Positions 41,534-50,224 of a DNA stretch of 64,000 nt are shown here, piece by piece. Both the position numbers and the translations under genes were made by a program. How positions within the stretch are numbered: position 1 is the stretch's first letter; every line of letters starts with the position of its first letter. The notes below the pieces were generated by a model. That model saw only the letters and a program-made list of their open reading frames with translations, was not told the DNA's origin and did not search any database. The DNA is from Amycolatopsis sp. WAC 01376 (lineage in GTDB: Bacteria > Actinomycetota > Actinomycetes > Mycobacteriales > Pseudonocardiaceae). The stretch lies in assembly GCF_003947415.1 (NCBI RefSeq), contig NZ_QHKL01000002.1, forward strand, positions 124,001 through 188,000. The letters run 5' to 3'.

Positions 41534-43105
41534 TCACTTCCAGGACGGCAGCCACAGTTCGGCGTTCCAGTGCTCGTTGGTGATCGCGTTGCCGTTGAGG
41601 ATCGGCCACAACCAGGCGAAATTGGCCACGACGAGCCCCACGTAGAGGGCGACGACGAGCATGCCGGTGCCCCGGCGTTCGAATCCGCGTTTCGCGCCGC
41701 CGAGGATGTGCCCGAGGATCAGCGTCAACCCGAGTATCAGGAACGGCGCCAGCGGCGTCGCGTAGAAGTAGTACATCTGGCGGTCGAGGTTGGTGAACCA
41801 GGGCAGGAACCCGGCCAGGTAGCCGACGAGCACGGCGGCGTAGCGCCAGTCCGCGCGGAAGACCGACCGCCACACGCTCCAGCCGAGCATCGGCAGCGCC
41901 AGCCACCACATCGCCGGCGTCCCGATCAGCATCGTCGCCCGCACACAGGTCGACTCGCCGCATCCGGTCGCGTCGGTGCCACCCGCGTACGCGTAGAGCA
42001 TCGGCCGCAGCCCCATCGGCCAGGTCCACGGCTTCGACTCCCATGGATGCGGTTTGTCCTTGGGAGTCACCAGGTTCGCGTGGAAGTCGAGGACGTTCAT
42101 CGAATAGTCGCCGAGCGACCGCAACGCGGGCGGCATCCACGCCCAGAAACCGGGATCGATGTCCTTGATCGCCACGTAGTTGCGGTCGGTCGCGGTCTCG
42201 CTCGCGAACCAAGCCCAGTAACAGGCGAAGTACACCAGGATCGGGATGACGACGATCGCCCACAGCGCGGGCAGCACGTCGCGGCGCAGCGTGCCGACCC
42301 AAGGCCGCTGCACGCCGGCGGCCCGGCGCGCGGCCACGTCGAAGAACACGGTGAGCAGTCCGAACGCGGCGATGTAGTAGAGCGCCGACCACTTGACGCC
42401 GAAGGTCAGCCCGATCATCAGGCCGCCGGCGAACCGCCACCACCGGAAACCCAGCTTCGGGCCGAACCGGGATTCGTCGATCCAGCCTTCGCGGACGGCC
42501 ACGGCGAGCCGCTGCCGCACCTGGTCGCGGTCGCACAGCACGCAGGCGAACGCGGCGAGCACGAACAACGCGATGAAGATGTCGAGCATGCCCATGCGTG
42601 ACTGCAGGTGCAGGACGCCGTCGCTGATCACCAGGATCCCGGCGACCGCGCCGAGCAGGGTGGAACGGGTGAGCCGCCGGGCGATCCGGATGGTGAGGAA
42701 CACGATCAGCGTGCCCGCCAGCGCGGGCATGATCCGCCAGCCCCAGGCGTTGTAGCCGAACAGCCACTCGCCGATCGCGATGAGATGTTTCGCCAGCGGC
42801 GGGTGCACGATCAGTTCGTAGCCGTAGTTGTCTTCGTAACCGCCGTTGCGCAGCATCTGCCACGCTTGCGGGACGTAGTGCTTCTCGTCGAAGACCGGCG
42901 TGCCCTTGTCCGTGGGCGTTCCCAGATTCTGGATCCGGACGATGCCGCCGATGAGCGTCAGCACCAGCGTGACGACCCAGCCGCGCAGGCGATCGGTCGG
43001 CATGCCGCGGCCGAGGAGTGAGGCCTCCCGATCGCTCGGTGGCCGGAACGCGTCGACCGGATCCGGCCGCACGCTCTCGTTGTCACGGGTCAGCAGTGCG
43101 GTCAC
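41534..43105 (-). CDS. pmt: Protein O-mannosyltransferase (Pmt, GT39)
   Basis: 523 residues with about 11 membrane helices. VFDEKHYVPQAW carries the acidic DE catalytic pair in the first external loop, and LIVHPPLAKHLIAIGEW the following conserved segment. It transfers mannose from polyprenyl-phosphate mannose to Ser/Thr of proteins being exported by Sec. Orthologue of Rv1002c, next to rsmI as in mycobacteria. GTG 43105 with TAGGAT 8 bases upstream. Confidence 0.92.
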   Translation of the reverse strand: MTALLTRDNESVRPDPVDAFRPPSDREASLLGRGMPTDRLRGWVVTLVLTLIGGIVRIQNLGTPTDKGTPVFDEKHYVPQAWQMLRNGGYEDNYGYELIVHPPLAKHLIAIGEWLFGYNAWGWRIMPALAGTLIVFLTIRIARRLTRSTLLGAVAGILVISDGVLHLQSRMGMLDIFIALFVLAAFACVLCDRDQVRQRLAVAVREGWIDESRFGPKLGFRWWRFAGGLMIGLTFGVKWSALYYIAAFGLLTVFFDVAARRAAGVQRPWVGTLRRDVLPALWAIVVIPILVYFACYWAWFASETATDRNYVAIKDIDPGFWAWMPPALRSLGDYSMNVLDFHANLVTPKDKPHPWESKPWTWPMGLRPMLYAYAGGTDATGCGESTCVRATMLIGTPAMWWLALPMLGWSVWRSVFRADWRYAAVLVGYLAGFLPWFTNLDRQMYYFYATPLAPFLILGLTLILGHILGGAKRGFERRGTGMLVVALYVGLVVANFAWLWPILNGNAITNEHWNAELWLPSWK

Positions 43106-43161
43106 GGGGCATGATCCTACGGGCGGAAGAGTGAACTCGGTGTCCGGATCTGCGAACCGGT

Positions 43162-43167
43162 TAACCT
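43162..43167 (+). promoter_or_regulatory. -10 hexamer, leaderless promoter of rsmI
   Basis: TAACCT ends exactly 6 bases before the ATG at 43174; there is no ribosome-binding site. Confidence 0.5.
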
Positions 43168-43173
43168 TCGGGA

Positions 43174-44010
43174 ATGACCGAAGGACGCCTCGTGCTGGCA
43201 GCCACCCCGCTCGGAGACGTCCGCGACGCTTCGCCGCGCCTGTCCGAAGCTCTCGCGACGGCCGACGTGATCGCCGCGGAGGACACCCGTCGCCTGCGCT
43301 CCCTCACCGCCGCCCTCGCCGTTTCGCCGGTCGGCCGCGTGGTCAGCTTCTACGAGGACGTCGAGACCGCACGCTTGCCGAAACTGCTTGAATCGCTCAA
43401 GTCGGGCGAAACGGTGGTCTTGGTGACCGACGCCGGCATGCCGAGCGTCTCGGATCCCGGATTCCGCCTGGTGGCGGCCTGTGTCGAAGCGGACGTGCCG
43501 GTGACCTGCCTTCCCGGCCCGTCCGCGGTGACCACGGCGCTCGCGCTGTCCGGCCTGCCGTGTGACCGTTTCTGTTTCGAAGGTTTCGCCCCGCGTAAAC
43601 CCGGTGAACGTGCGAAATGGCTCGGTTCGCTGAAGGACGAGCCCCGCACGGCAGTGTTCTTCGAGTCTCCGCATCGCCTCGCGAGCACGCTCGCCGCCGT
43701 CGTCGCAGTCCTGGGTTCCGACCGTCGAGCCGCCGTGTGCCGCGAACTGACCAAAACCTACGAAGAGGTCAAACGCGGCAATCTGCCGGAGTTGGCCGCC
43801 TGGGCCGCCGACGGGGTCAAGGGCGAGATCACCGTCGTTCTCTCGGGTGCGCCGCCGCGTTCGGTGAGCGTCGAGGACCTGGTCTCGGAAGTCTCGTCGC
43901 GGGTCGCGGCCGGTGAACGCCTCAAGTCCGCCGCCGCCGAAGTCGCCGAAGCGACAGGCGTGTCGAAGAAGGAGCTTTACGACGCCGTGCTCGCCTCCCG
44001 TAAGAGCTAG
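43174..44010 (+). CDS. rsmI: 16S rRNA (cytidine-1402 2'-O)-methyltransferase RsmI
   Basis: 278 residues, the RsmI branch of the tetrapyrrole-methylase fold. LVLAATPLGDVRDASPRLSEAL, VIAAEDTRRLRSL, VLVTDAGMPSVSDPGFRLV and VTCLPGPSAVTTALALSGLP are the family blocks. It methylates C1402 in the decoding centre of 16S rRNA with SAM. It is the Rv1003 orthologue, divergent from pmt over 68 bases, and converges with the TetR gene by a 4-base overlap. Confidence 0.95.
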   Translation: MTEGRLVLAATPLGDVRDASPRLSEALATADVIAAEDTRRLRSLTAALAVSPVGRVVSFYEDVETARLPKLLESLKSGETVVLVTDAGMPSVSDPGFRLVAACVEADVPVTCLPGPSAVTTALALSGLPCDRFCFEGFAPRKPGERAKWLGSLKDEPRTAVFFESPHRLASTLAAVVAVLGSDRRAAVCRELTKTYEEVKRGNLPELAAWAADGVKGEITVVLSGAPPRSVSVEDLVSEVSSRVAAGERLKSAAAEVAEATGVSKKELYDAVLASRKS

Positions 44011-44489
44011 GACAGCAAGGCCGTCACGGCCGCATACGCCTTCGCGGCATCGGGCTCCGCGCCGGTGATGACGTCGGTGTAGATGAACGACTCGCCGATC
44101 CGCACCAGCAGGTACGCGAGATCCTCGACCGGCAAGGGCGGGGTGAGCCGTCCGGCCTCGACCTCTTCGTCCAGGAACTCGCGCATTTTCGCGATCGCGC
44201 GACTCTGCACCACGCTGGCCTTCGTCGTCAGGATCCGCAGCGCCCGCTCGGGCTCGTTGCGCAGGAACTCCCGGAACGGTTTCGAGCCGTTCACGGTCCG
44301 GACGAAGGTGCCGACGAGCTCCGCGATCCCTGCCGCGCCGCGTCCGAGTTTGCCCGAAGCACGCGCTTCGAAGACCTCCACGGTCATGGACCACAGGATC
44401 TCGCCGAGCAGCTGATCCCGGCCGCCGACCCACCGGTGCAGGGTGGCGCGGCTGATCCCCAGCTCGCCAGCGAGGTCGCCCATGTCCAC
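44007..44489 (-). CDS. TetR-family regulator, QsdR type; N-terminus uncertain
   Basis: 160 residues from GTG 44489. This start cuts the DNA-binding domain: MDMGDLAGELGISRATLHRWVGGRDQLLGEI is HTH helices 2-3, but helix 1 is missing. The same frame continues upstream without stop to about 44597 and encodes SPRPDALRAFTIARARFLEGRR, a good helix 1. No ATG, GTG or TTG exists there; ATC near 44579 is 6 bases after TATGTT. The true start may be a rare codon. The C-terminal domain resembles QsdR. The palindrome at 44605 is its likely operator. Confidence 0.7.
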   Translation of the reverse strand: MDMGDLAGELGISRATLHRWVGGRDQLLGEILWSMTVEVFEARASGKLGRGAAGIAELVGTFVRTVNGSKPFREFLRNEPERALRILTTKASVVQSRAIAKMREFLDEEVEAGRLTPPLPVEDLAYLLVRIGESFIYTDVITGAEPDAAKAYAAVTALLS

Positions 44490-44604
44490 CCGGCGCCCTT
44501 CCAGGAACCGGGCGCGCGCGATCGTGAACGCGCGCAGAGCGTCTGGGCGCGGCGAAGTCAGCTGGCGTTCTAGTGCGGTCTCGATGAGTGAAACATATCA
44601 CGCC

Positions 44605-44624
44605 ATGTCTCAGAGATGAGACAT
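44605..44624. promoter_or_regulatory. TetR operator between QsdR-type gene and oxidoreductase gene
   Basis: ATGTCTCA GAGA TGAGACAT, perfect 8-base arms. A further half-site ATGTCTCA follows at 44633-44640, just before the oxidoreductase start. Confidence 0.72.
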
Positions 44625-44660
44625 ATGCAAGAATGTCTCATCTCGACGAGGAGGATGCGG

Positions 44661-45620
44661 ATGCGCGCAGTACAGGTGACCGAATTCGGCGGACCCGAGG
44701 TGCTCAACCTCGTCGATCTGCCCGATCCCGTCCCCGGCCCGGGGCAGCTGCTGGTGGAGGTCGACCGGATCGGCGTCAACTACGCCGACACGCACCAGGC
44801 CGAGAACTCCTACCTCGCGCCGAGCAAGCTCCCGCTCGTGCCCGGTGGCGAGGTCGTCGGCCGGACCGCCGACGGCAAGCGTGTGGTCGCGCTGCTCAAC
44901 GGGGGCGGCGGCTACGCCGAGCGCGCGGTGGCCGACGAGGTCACCAGCTTCGAGGTGCCCGACGGCGTCGATGACCTGACCGCGCTGTCCTTCATCGTCC
45001 AGGGCACCACCGCCTCGCTCCTGCTGCGCAAGACCGCCCACCTCGAACCCGGCGAATCCGTCGTCGTGCACGCGGCCGCGGGCGGGGTCGGCTCCATCGC
45101 CGTGCAGCTCGCGAAAGCCTGGGGAGCGAGCCGGGTCATCGCGACCGCCAGCAGCGACGAGAAACGTGCCCTCGCTCTCGAACTCGGCGCCGACGTCGCC
45201 ATCGATTCCCGTGCCGAGAACATGACCGACGCCCTTCGCGAGGCGAACGGTGGCAAGCGTGTCGACATCGTGCTCGACATGACCGGCGGCACCGTCACGG
45301 ACCAGAGCATCGCCGCCCTCGCGCCGTTCGGCCGCCTCGCGTTCTACGGCATGGCCAGCCGCGAGCAGCCGAAGCCGATCGAGGCCCGCAATCTCCTCGG
45401 GCACAGCACCACCGTGTCCGGCATGTGGCTGCCGCACGCCTTCAAGCTCCCCGGAAACGTTTTCGGTCGCGCGCTCGACGAGCTTTTCGAACTGGCCCTC
45501 GCGGGCCGGGTCCGTGCCATCGCCGGCGGCGAGTACGCGCTGTCCGACGCACGCGCCGCCCACGAGGCCCTGCGCTCGCGCGGCACGATGGGCAAGCTCC
45601 TGCTGGACCCTGCCAAGTAG
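44661..45620 (+). CDS. NADPH:quinone reductase-like zinc-free MDR enzyme
   Basis: 319 residues, medium-chain dehydrogenase/reductase. MRAVQVTEFGGPEVLNLVD opens the quinone-oxidoreductase branch; VVVHAAAGGVGSIAVQLAKAWG is the NADPH-binding Rossmann motif (AxxGxxG). The zinc-ligand Cys/His pattern of alcohol dehydrogenases is absent. ATG 44661 is chosen because GAGGAGG lies 6 bases upstream; ATG 44655 abuts the box. Divergent TetR gene and operator make it the likely regulated target. Confidence 0.88.
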   Translation: MRAVQVTEFGGPEVLNLVDLPDPVPGPGQLLVEVDRIGVNYADTHQAENSYLAPSKLPLVPGGEVVGRTADGKRVVALLNGGGGYAERAVADEVTSFEVPDGVDDLTALSFIVQGTTASLLLRKTAHLEPGESVVVHAAAGGVGSIAVQLAKAWGASRVIATASSDEKRALALELGADVAIDSRAENMTDALREANGGKRVDIVLDMTGGTVTDQSIAALAPFGRLAFYGMASREQPKPIEARNLLGHSTTVSGMWLPHAFKLPGNVFGRALDELFELALAGRVRAIAGGEYALSDARAAHEALRSRGTMGKLLLDPAK

Positions 45621-45621
45621 C

Positions 45622-46899
45622 TCAGCCGAGCAGACGCTCCAGCGGAGCGGACTTGTGCAGGCATTCCTGCCATTCCGCTTCGCTGTCGGAGTCGGCGGTG
45701 ATCCCGCCGCCGACTCCCAGTTCGATCGTGCCTCCGTGGATTTCGAAGGTTCTGATCGCGACGTTCAGTTCCAGCCCGGCGATCGGCGACGCGAGTCCGA
45801 TCGCGCCCGTGTAGACGCCGCGCGCGGCCGGTTCCAGCTCGGCTATCAGATCCAGCGCCCGGATCTTCGGCGCGCCCGTCACCGAACCCGGTGGGAAGGT
45901 GGCCGCGAGCAAGGCCGCGTCGTCGATCCCTTCGGCGAGCGATCCCTCCACAGTGGACTCCAGATGCCAGACGCCCGGCGCGGGCCGGACCGCGAGCAGT
46001 TCGGGGACACGCACCGTGCCGGTGGCGCAAACCCGGCCGAGGTCGTTGCGGACGAGATCGGTGATCATCACGTTCTCGGCGACGTCCTTGGTGGATTCCC
46101 GCAGGCGCTGCGCGAGGTGTCCGTCCGAGGCGTCCCTCCGCGGCAGCGTGCCCTTGATCGGCGTCGACCGGACGCGTTGTCCTTGTCTGGCAAGGAAAAG
46201 TTCAGGAGAGAACGAGACGACCGAGCCCCAGTCGCCGCCGAGGAACGCCGCCCGGCGGGCTCCGAGGCGACGGGTGCCTTCGGCGAACAAAGCGATCGGA
46301 TCGCCGGTGAACTCCCCGCTGAAGCGTGCGCAGATGTTCGCCTGGAACAGCTCGCCGGCTTCGATCGCGTGCACACACGCCTTGACGGCGTCGTAGTGCT
46401 CCGACGGAAGCGGACGCGACAACGGGCCGGAACTCCAAGTCAGCGCTTCGGGAACCTCGGCGAGCGCGGATTCCACGGTGACCACTTCGTCGACCGGATC
46501 CGGGTCGCCGTCGGGAACCAGGGCTTCGAACCACCACGAACCGTCCGCGTCCAGCCGCAGCACCCTGTCGACCCAACCCCAGGCCGCCGGAGGAAGCGCG
46601 CCGGAACGGCCCGACGGATCGATCAGGTCATAACCCAGGTAACCGAACCAGCCGCCTCCGACGGCGCCGGGTACCGCGTCACGAACGAAAGGCATCCGAG
46701 CGGGGATCGCGAAGGCTTCGGCCGCATCCCGGACGGGAGTCAGGGAAGCACTCAGCGCGATGACCGCGCGCGAAGAGAACCAGTCTCCGCAAAGCGCGGC
46801 AGGCGGCTTGAGCCCGAGGTTCCTGGCGCGTACGCCGAGAACCGTCAGTGCCCGTTCGGGCCCGACGTCCGTCCGCAGCCTCCGGCACATCAACCGCAC
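45622..46899 (-). CDS. pabB: Aminodeoxychorismate synthase component I (PabB)
   Basis: 425 residues, chorismate-binding family. GELFQANICARFSGEF, FSPELFLARQG, STPIKGTLPRR, ENVMITDLVRNDLGRVC and PPGSVTGAPKIRAL are the active-site blocks; PIKGT with Lys supports 4-amino-4-deoxychorismate synthesis. It provides p-aminobenzoate for folate. Orthologue of Rv1005c in the same neighbourhood. GTG 46899; ATG 46890 is an alternative. No glutamine amidotransferase (PabA) gene is adjacent. Confidence 0.87.
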   Translation of the reverse strand: MRLMCRRLRTDVGPERALTVLGVRARNLGLKPPAALCGDWFSSRAVIALSASLTPVRDAAEAFAIPARMPFVRDAVPGAVGGGWFGYLGYDLIDPSGRSGALPPAAWGWVDRVLRLDADGSWWFEALVPDGDPDPVDEVVTVESALAEVPEALTWSSGPLSRPLPSEHYDAVKACVHAIEAGELFQANICARFSGEFTGDPIALFAEGTRRLGARRAAFLGGDWGSVVSFSPELFLARQGQRVRSTPIKGTLPRRDASDGHLAQRLRESTKDVAENVMITDLVRNDLGRVCATGTVRVPELLAVRPAPGVWHLESTVEGSLAEGIDDAALLAATFPPGSVTGAPKIRALDLIAELEPAARGVYTGAIGLASPIAGLELNVAIRTFEIHGGTIELGVGGGITADSDSEAEWQECLHKSAPLERLLG

Positions 46900-47008
46900 G
46901 CGCCATTGTCACCGTTCGAGTGGCCGGAAACGCAACCCGCCTCCGCCGGAAAGTGAGATCCGCGACCATGCGGTGACAACACGCATATCCGTCGTCACGG
47001 AGCGGGCA

Positions 47009-47629
47009 CTACAGCAGCACATCCGTGAGTTTGAAGGGGTAGACCACGGCGTCCTGCGCGATCGGTCCGTCCACACCGGGCAGCCCGGTGCCGAAACCGT
47101 GCTGGTGCAATCCCAGCCGCGAGTGGAACCAGCCCGGCCTTCCCGGGATCTCGTTGTGTCTGACCAGCCACAACACCACTTCGCTGTCCGCCCACTTGTC
47201 CGGCCGCAAGCGGTTCGTCCAGCAGTCGAGCCCGGCGTAAACGAGAACGCGTTCGACGCGCGCGGCATGCCTGACGTGTTTGATCCACGCCTTGATGAAC
47301 CGGTCGTCGACGCTCGGTGCCTCCACCTCGAGCGCAGGCGCGAGCGAACCGGGTGCGAAGGCGCCGAGCGCGCTCGCCGTCCGCACGAAATGGTCGGCCT
47401 GGTCGTGGACGGCGCCGGGTCGTGCGTAGTGCCGTGCGCCGGTGTGGATTCCGGCGTGCTGCGCGCCCGCAAGATTGCGCTCCGCCGCGACGTCCCGCCA
47501 GTTGGTGTTCTCGGTGACGGTGACCGACGCGAACCGGATGTCGGCGCCGCGCACCGCCGCCCAGTCCGTCACCGTCTCGCGGTGGGACAGGGTGACGCCG
47601 TGCTCACCTTCCGGATCGATCAAACTCAC
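47009..47629 (-). CDS. GH25-fold protein with altered active site
   Basis: 206 residues resembling GH25 lysozymes: GVTLSHRETVTDWAAVRGADIRFASV, GAQHAGIHTGARHYARPG, QADHFV and LVYAGLDCWTNRL follow the family order. The usual GIDVSHWQG start, with its active-site Asp, here reads GVTLSHRET, and the usual LDLE pair reads LEVE. There is no signal peptide. It may therefore be a non-hydrolytic or altered relative acting inside the cell. The GTG start at 47629 follows GAGGCAG. Confidence 0.65.
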   Translation of the reverse strand: MSLIDPEGEHGVTLSHRETVTDWAAVRGADIRFASVTVTENTNWRDVAAERNLAGAQHAGIHTGARHYARPGAVHDQADHFVRTASALGAFAPGSLAPALEVEAPSVDDRFIKAWIKHVRHAARVERVLVYAGLDCWTNRLRPDKWADSEVVLWLVRHNEIPGRPGWFHSRLGLHQHGFGTGLPGVDGPIAQDAVVYPFKLTDVLL

Positions 47630-47654
47630 CTGCCTCGAATTTCGCCCCAGTACG

Positions 47655-47705
47655 ACCGAAAGGTCACCTTACGTCGGCGGACCGGCCGTGAGGTGACCTT
47701 TCGGT
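47655..47705. terminator. Hairpin downstream of the ABC transporter operon
   Basis: 19-base arms (47655-47673 and 47687-47705; core CCGAAAGGTCACC) with one mismatch and a 13-base loop, located 11 bases after the permease stop on the minus strand. Confidence 0.7.
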
Positions 47706-47715
47706 ACAGCGTGTC

Positions 47716-48480
47716 TCAGGCGTTTTCGCGTTGGAACGTCCTCGCGCCCCACCAGATGGCCAGAACGGCCATGACCAGCACCACGACGCTCCCGGTGAAC
47801 AACGCGTCCATCGAGAAGTCGCCGCGGAAACTGTTCCGCTCGACATCCACCACATGCCGGAACGGATTGATCCGGGAAATCGTGTACAGCCACTCCGGCG
47901 CCGAGCCCGCGGTGATCGGGATCAGGATCCCGGAAAGCAGCAGCAACGGCATGAGGACCGCGTTGAGCAAAGCAGGGAAGGCGTCTTCGCTCTTGAGGGT
48001 CAGCGCCAGCGCGTATGAGCACGACGCCAACGTGACCGACAGAAGGAAGACGATCGCCAGGCTGAGCACGACGCCGCCGAACGGCGCGTTCAGGTCGAAG
48101 ACCAGATACGCCAGCGCGATGATGAGCAACGCCTGGACAACGGTCTGCAGCGCGTTGGCGAGCACCTTGCCCAGCAACAACGCCACCCGGCTCACCGGCG
48201 TGACCCGCATCCGCTCGACCACGCCCGAACGGAATTCCGCGAGAAGCCCGAACCCGACGAACGAACTGCCGAACAGCGCGAGCTGCGCGATGATCGCCGG
48301 GGTGAAGATCATCCAGCCGTCCACATCGGACACGCCCTGCGCGTTGAGCGCCTTCACCAGAAGCGGCCCGAAGAAGAACAAATAGAGGAGCGGCTGCATG
48401 ATGCCGATGGCGAGCCACGTCGGGTTGCGCAACGCCGCGAGCATGTCACGGCGGAAGATCAACCAGGTGTCATGCAACAT
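47716..48480 (-). CDS. ABC-2 type permease (DrrB-like)
   Basis: 254 residues with six hydrophobic segments. LIFRRDMLAALRNPTWLAIGIMQPLLYLFFFGPLL opening and AEFRSGVVERMRVTPVSRVALLLGKVLANALQT centre are typical of DrrB/ABC2 daunorubicin-resistance permeases. Its start overlaps the ATPase gene by 11 bases. With that ATPase it should form an exporter for a hydrophobic compound, under control of the adjacent PadR regulator. Confidence 0.9.
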   Translation of the reverse strand: MLHDTWLIFRRDMLAALRNPTWLAIGIMQPLLYLFFFGPLLVKALNAQGVSDVDGWMIFTPAIIAQLALFGSSFVGFGLLAEFRSGVVERMRVTPVSRVALLLGKVLANALQTVVQALLIIALAYLVFDLNAPFGGVVLSLAIVFLLSVTLASCSYALALTLKSEDAFPALLNAVLMPLLLLSGILIPITAGSAPEWLYTISRINPFRHVVDVERNSFRGDFSMDALFTGSVVVLVMAVLAIWWGARTFQRENA

Positions 48481-49480
48481 GGGTGGCCTCCTTTTCGGCG
48501 GCGTCGTCGACCGGCGCGCCCTCTTCGGCGTCGCGCAGGCTCCGTCCTGTGAGAGTCAGGAAGACGTCGTCGAGCGTCGGCCGGTGCACCTGCATGGACG
48601 TCATCGCGATGCCGCGCGAGTCCAGCGCCCGCAGCAATTCGGGCATCGCGGTGTCGCCGCGCGGCACCCGGAAACGCACGGTGCCGTCGGTGACGGTCAT
48701 CTCGTGCGCTCCTTCGAGGCGGCCCGCGATCTCCGCGGTCTCCGCCGCCGATTCCGGTGAGACCCCGATCACGACACTGTCGCCGGAAACCCTCGCCTTC
48801 AACGAGTCCGGTGTTCCCTCGGCGACGATCTTCCCGTCGTCGATGACGATCAGCCGGTCCGAGAGCGCGTCGGCCTCGTCCAGATAGTGCGTCGTCAAGA
48901 AGACCGTGACTCCCTGCTCGTCGCGCAGCCTGCGGATGTGGTCCCAAAGGTTCGCCCGGCTCTGCGGGTCGAGCCCCGTCGACGGTTCATCGAGGAAGAC
49001 GAGACCGGGTGAGTGGATGAGCCCGAGCGCGATGTCGAGCCGACGGCGCTGCCCGCCCGACAGGGTCGCGGTCGTGCGCTGGTCGAGGCCGGCCAGGTCC
49101 AGCTGTTCGGCGAGGACGGCCCCGCGCGCGAGCGCGTCCGCCTTGCTCATCCGGTACAGCCTGCCCTGGAACTCGATCTCCTCGACGACCTTGCTCGCCG
49201 GCGCGGTGCCGCCGCCTTGGGCGACGTAGCCGATTCGACGGCGCACCCCCAGCGGGTCGGTGAGCAGGTCACATCCGCCGACCGTCGCTTCGCCCGCGGT
49301 GGGCTTGAGGAGCGTCGTCAGCATGCGCAGGGTCGTGGTCTTGCCGGCGCCGTTCGGGCCGAGGAAGCCGACCAGTTCTCCGGCCGACACGTCGAGATCG
49401 ACGCCTTTGACGGCGTGGACCTCGCCCCCATTGCGGCCCTTGCGGCGGAAACGCCGCTCAAGGCCGCGTGCCTTGATCAT
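48470..49480 (-). CDS. ABC transporter ATP-binding protein (DrrA-like)
   Basis: 336 residues. FLGPNGAGKTTTLRMLTTLL (Walker A), IGYVAQGGG (Q-loop), TLSGGQRRRLDIALGL (signature), LVFLDEPSTGLDPQSR (Walker B) and FLTTHYLDEAD (switch His) are all intact. The C-terminal extension (about 230-336) with LKARVSGDSVVIGV and MTSMQVHRPTLDDVFLTLTGR is the DrrA type. It energises the permease encoded just downstream. ATG 49480 has GGAAAGGGG upstream; two palindromes lie in the promoter. Confidence 0.93.
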   Translation of the reverse strand: MIKARGLERRFRRKGRNGGEVHAVKGVDLDVSAGELVGFLGPNGAGKTTTLRMLTTLLKPTAGEATVGGCDLLTDPLGVRRRIGYVAQGGGTAPASKVVEEIEFQGRLYRMSKADALARGAVLAEQLDLAGLDQRTTATLSGGQRRRLDIALGLIHSPGLVFLDEPSTGLDPQSRANLWDHIRRLRDEQGVTVFLTTHYLDEADALSDRLIVIDDGKIVAEGTPDSLKARVSGDSVVIGVSPESAAETAEIAGRLEGAHEMTVTDGTVRFRVPRGDTAMPELLRALDSRGIAMTSMQVHRPTLDDVFLTLTGRSLRDAEEGAPVDDAAEKEATHVA

Positions 49481-49503
49481 GTCTACCCCTTTCCGATGCC
49501 CGA

Positions 49504-49521
49504 CTAGTCAAGTTTGACTAG
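49504..49521. promoter_or_regulatory. PadR operator candidate 1
   Basis: CTAGTCAA GT TTGACTAG, a perfect 8-2-8 palindrome 24 bases before the DrrA-like start codon. Confidence 0.7.
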
Positions 49522-49556
49522 CCGACTGGGCGCACTGTGCCCCAGGTGTCGTTCCG

Positions 49557-49572
49557 TAGTCAAATTTGATTA
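49557..49572. promoter_or_regulatory. PadR operator candidate 2
   Basis: TAGTCAA AT TTGATTA, the same motif with one mismatch, overlapping the PadR stop codon. The centres of the two sites are 52 bases apart, about five helical turns. Confidence 0.6.
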
Positions 49573-50163
49573 CTTGGGCGGTGCGCCGAACACCGGTTCG
49601 TCGTCGCCCTCACCCGCCATCACGTACTCACCGGCTTCGAGACGGCCGATCAGATCCCGCATCCACGTCACGTTCGCTTCCGCGTGCGCGCTCCACAGGC
49701 GGTACAGCTCACTCACGTGAGGCGGTTTCCCCAGGTCGACGGCGTGTTCGCGGGCGTAATGAGTCGACTGGGCGTGCGCTTCCATATTCGCCAACTGCTG
49801 TTTCAGCAGGGCCAGGACCTGAGCGCGGGGCAAAGTCGGCATGAACGTGACCGCCGCCGACAGCGAGTACCCGGTCGCGTCGTCGCTCGACAACGCCCTG
49901 CCCAGCTGCACGACGAACTCGGTCTCGCCGTCTTCGGTCAGCCTGTACGCGGTCCGATCGGGCCCGCCGCCCGCCTCGACGTCCTCGACCTGTTCCAGCA
50001 GACCTTCGGTGGTCATCTTCTTCAACGCGTGATAGATCGAACCCGGCTGGACATTGCCCCATTTGTCGGCCGCCCACGAGAGAAGTTCGCGCCGGACCTG
50101 GTAGCCGTGTGCCTTCCCGTACATGCGCACGACACCCAGCACCAGCAGACGCGTGGCGGACAC
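49570..50163 (-). CDS. PadR-family transcriptional regulator
   Basis: 197 residues. LLVLGVVRMYGKAHGYQVRRELLSWAADKWGNVQPGSIYHALKKM is the PadR winged helix; TEGLLEQVEDVEAGGGPDRTAYRLTEDGE is its wing; the C-terminal half is a helical PadR dimerisation (Vir_act_alpha_C-like) domain. It lies directly upstream of the DrrAB-type genes on the same strand and two matching palindromes follow, so it probably represses the exporter until the drug binds. GTG 50163 has GGAGG upstream. Confidence 0.9.
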   Translation of the reverse strand: MSATRLLVLGVVRMYGKAHGYQVRRELLSWAADKWGNVQPGSIYHALKKMTTEGLLEQVEDVEAGGGPDRTAYRLTEDGETEFVVQLGRALSSDDATGYSLSAAVTFMPTLPRAQVLALLKQQLANMEAHAQSTHYAREHAVDLGKPPHVSELYRLWSAHAEANVTWMRDLIGRLEAGEYVMAGEGDDEPVFGAPPK

Positions 50164-50224
50164 CGAGCCTCCGATCCTCTCCCGGACAACAATGCCTTAG
50201 ACGACGTCCGTAGGCTAAACAAGC

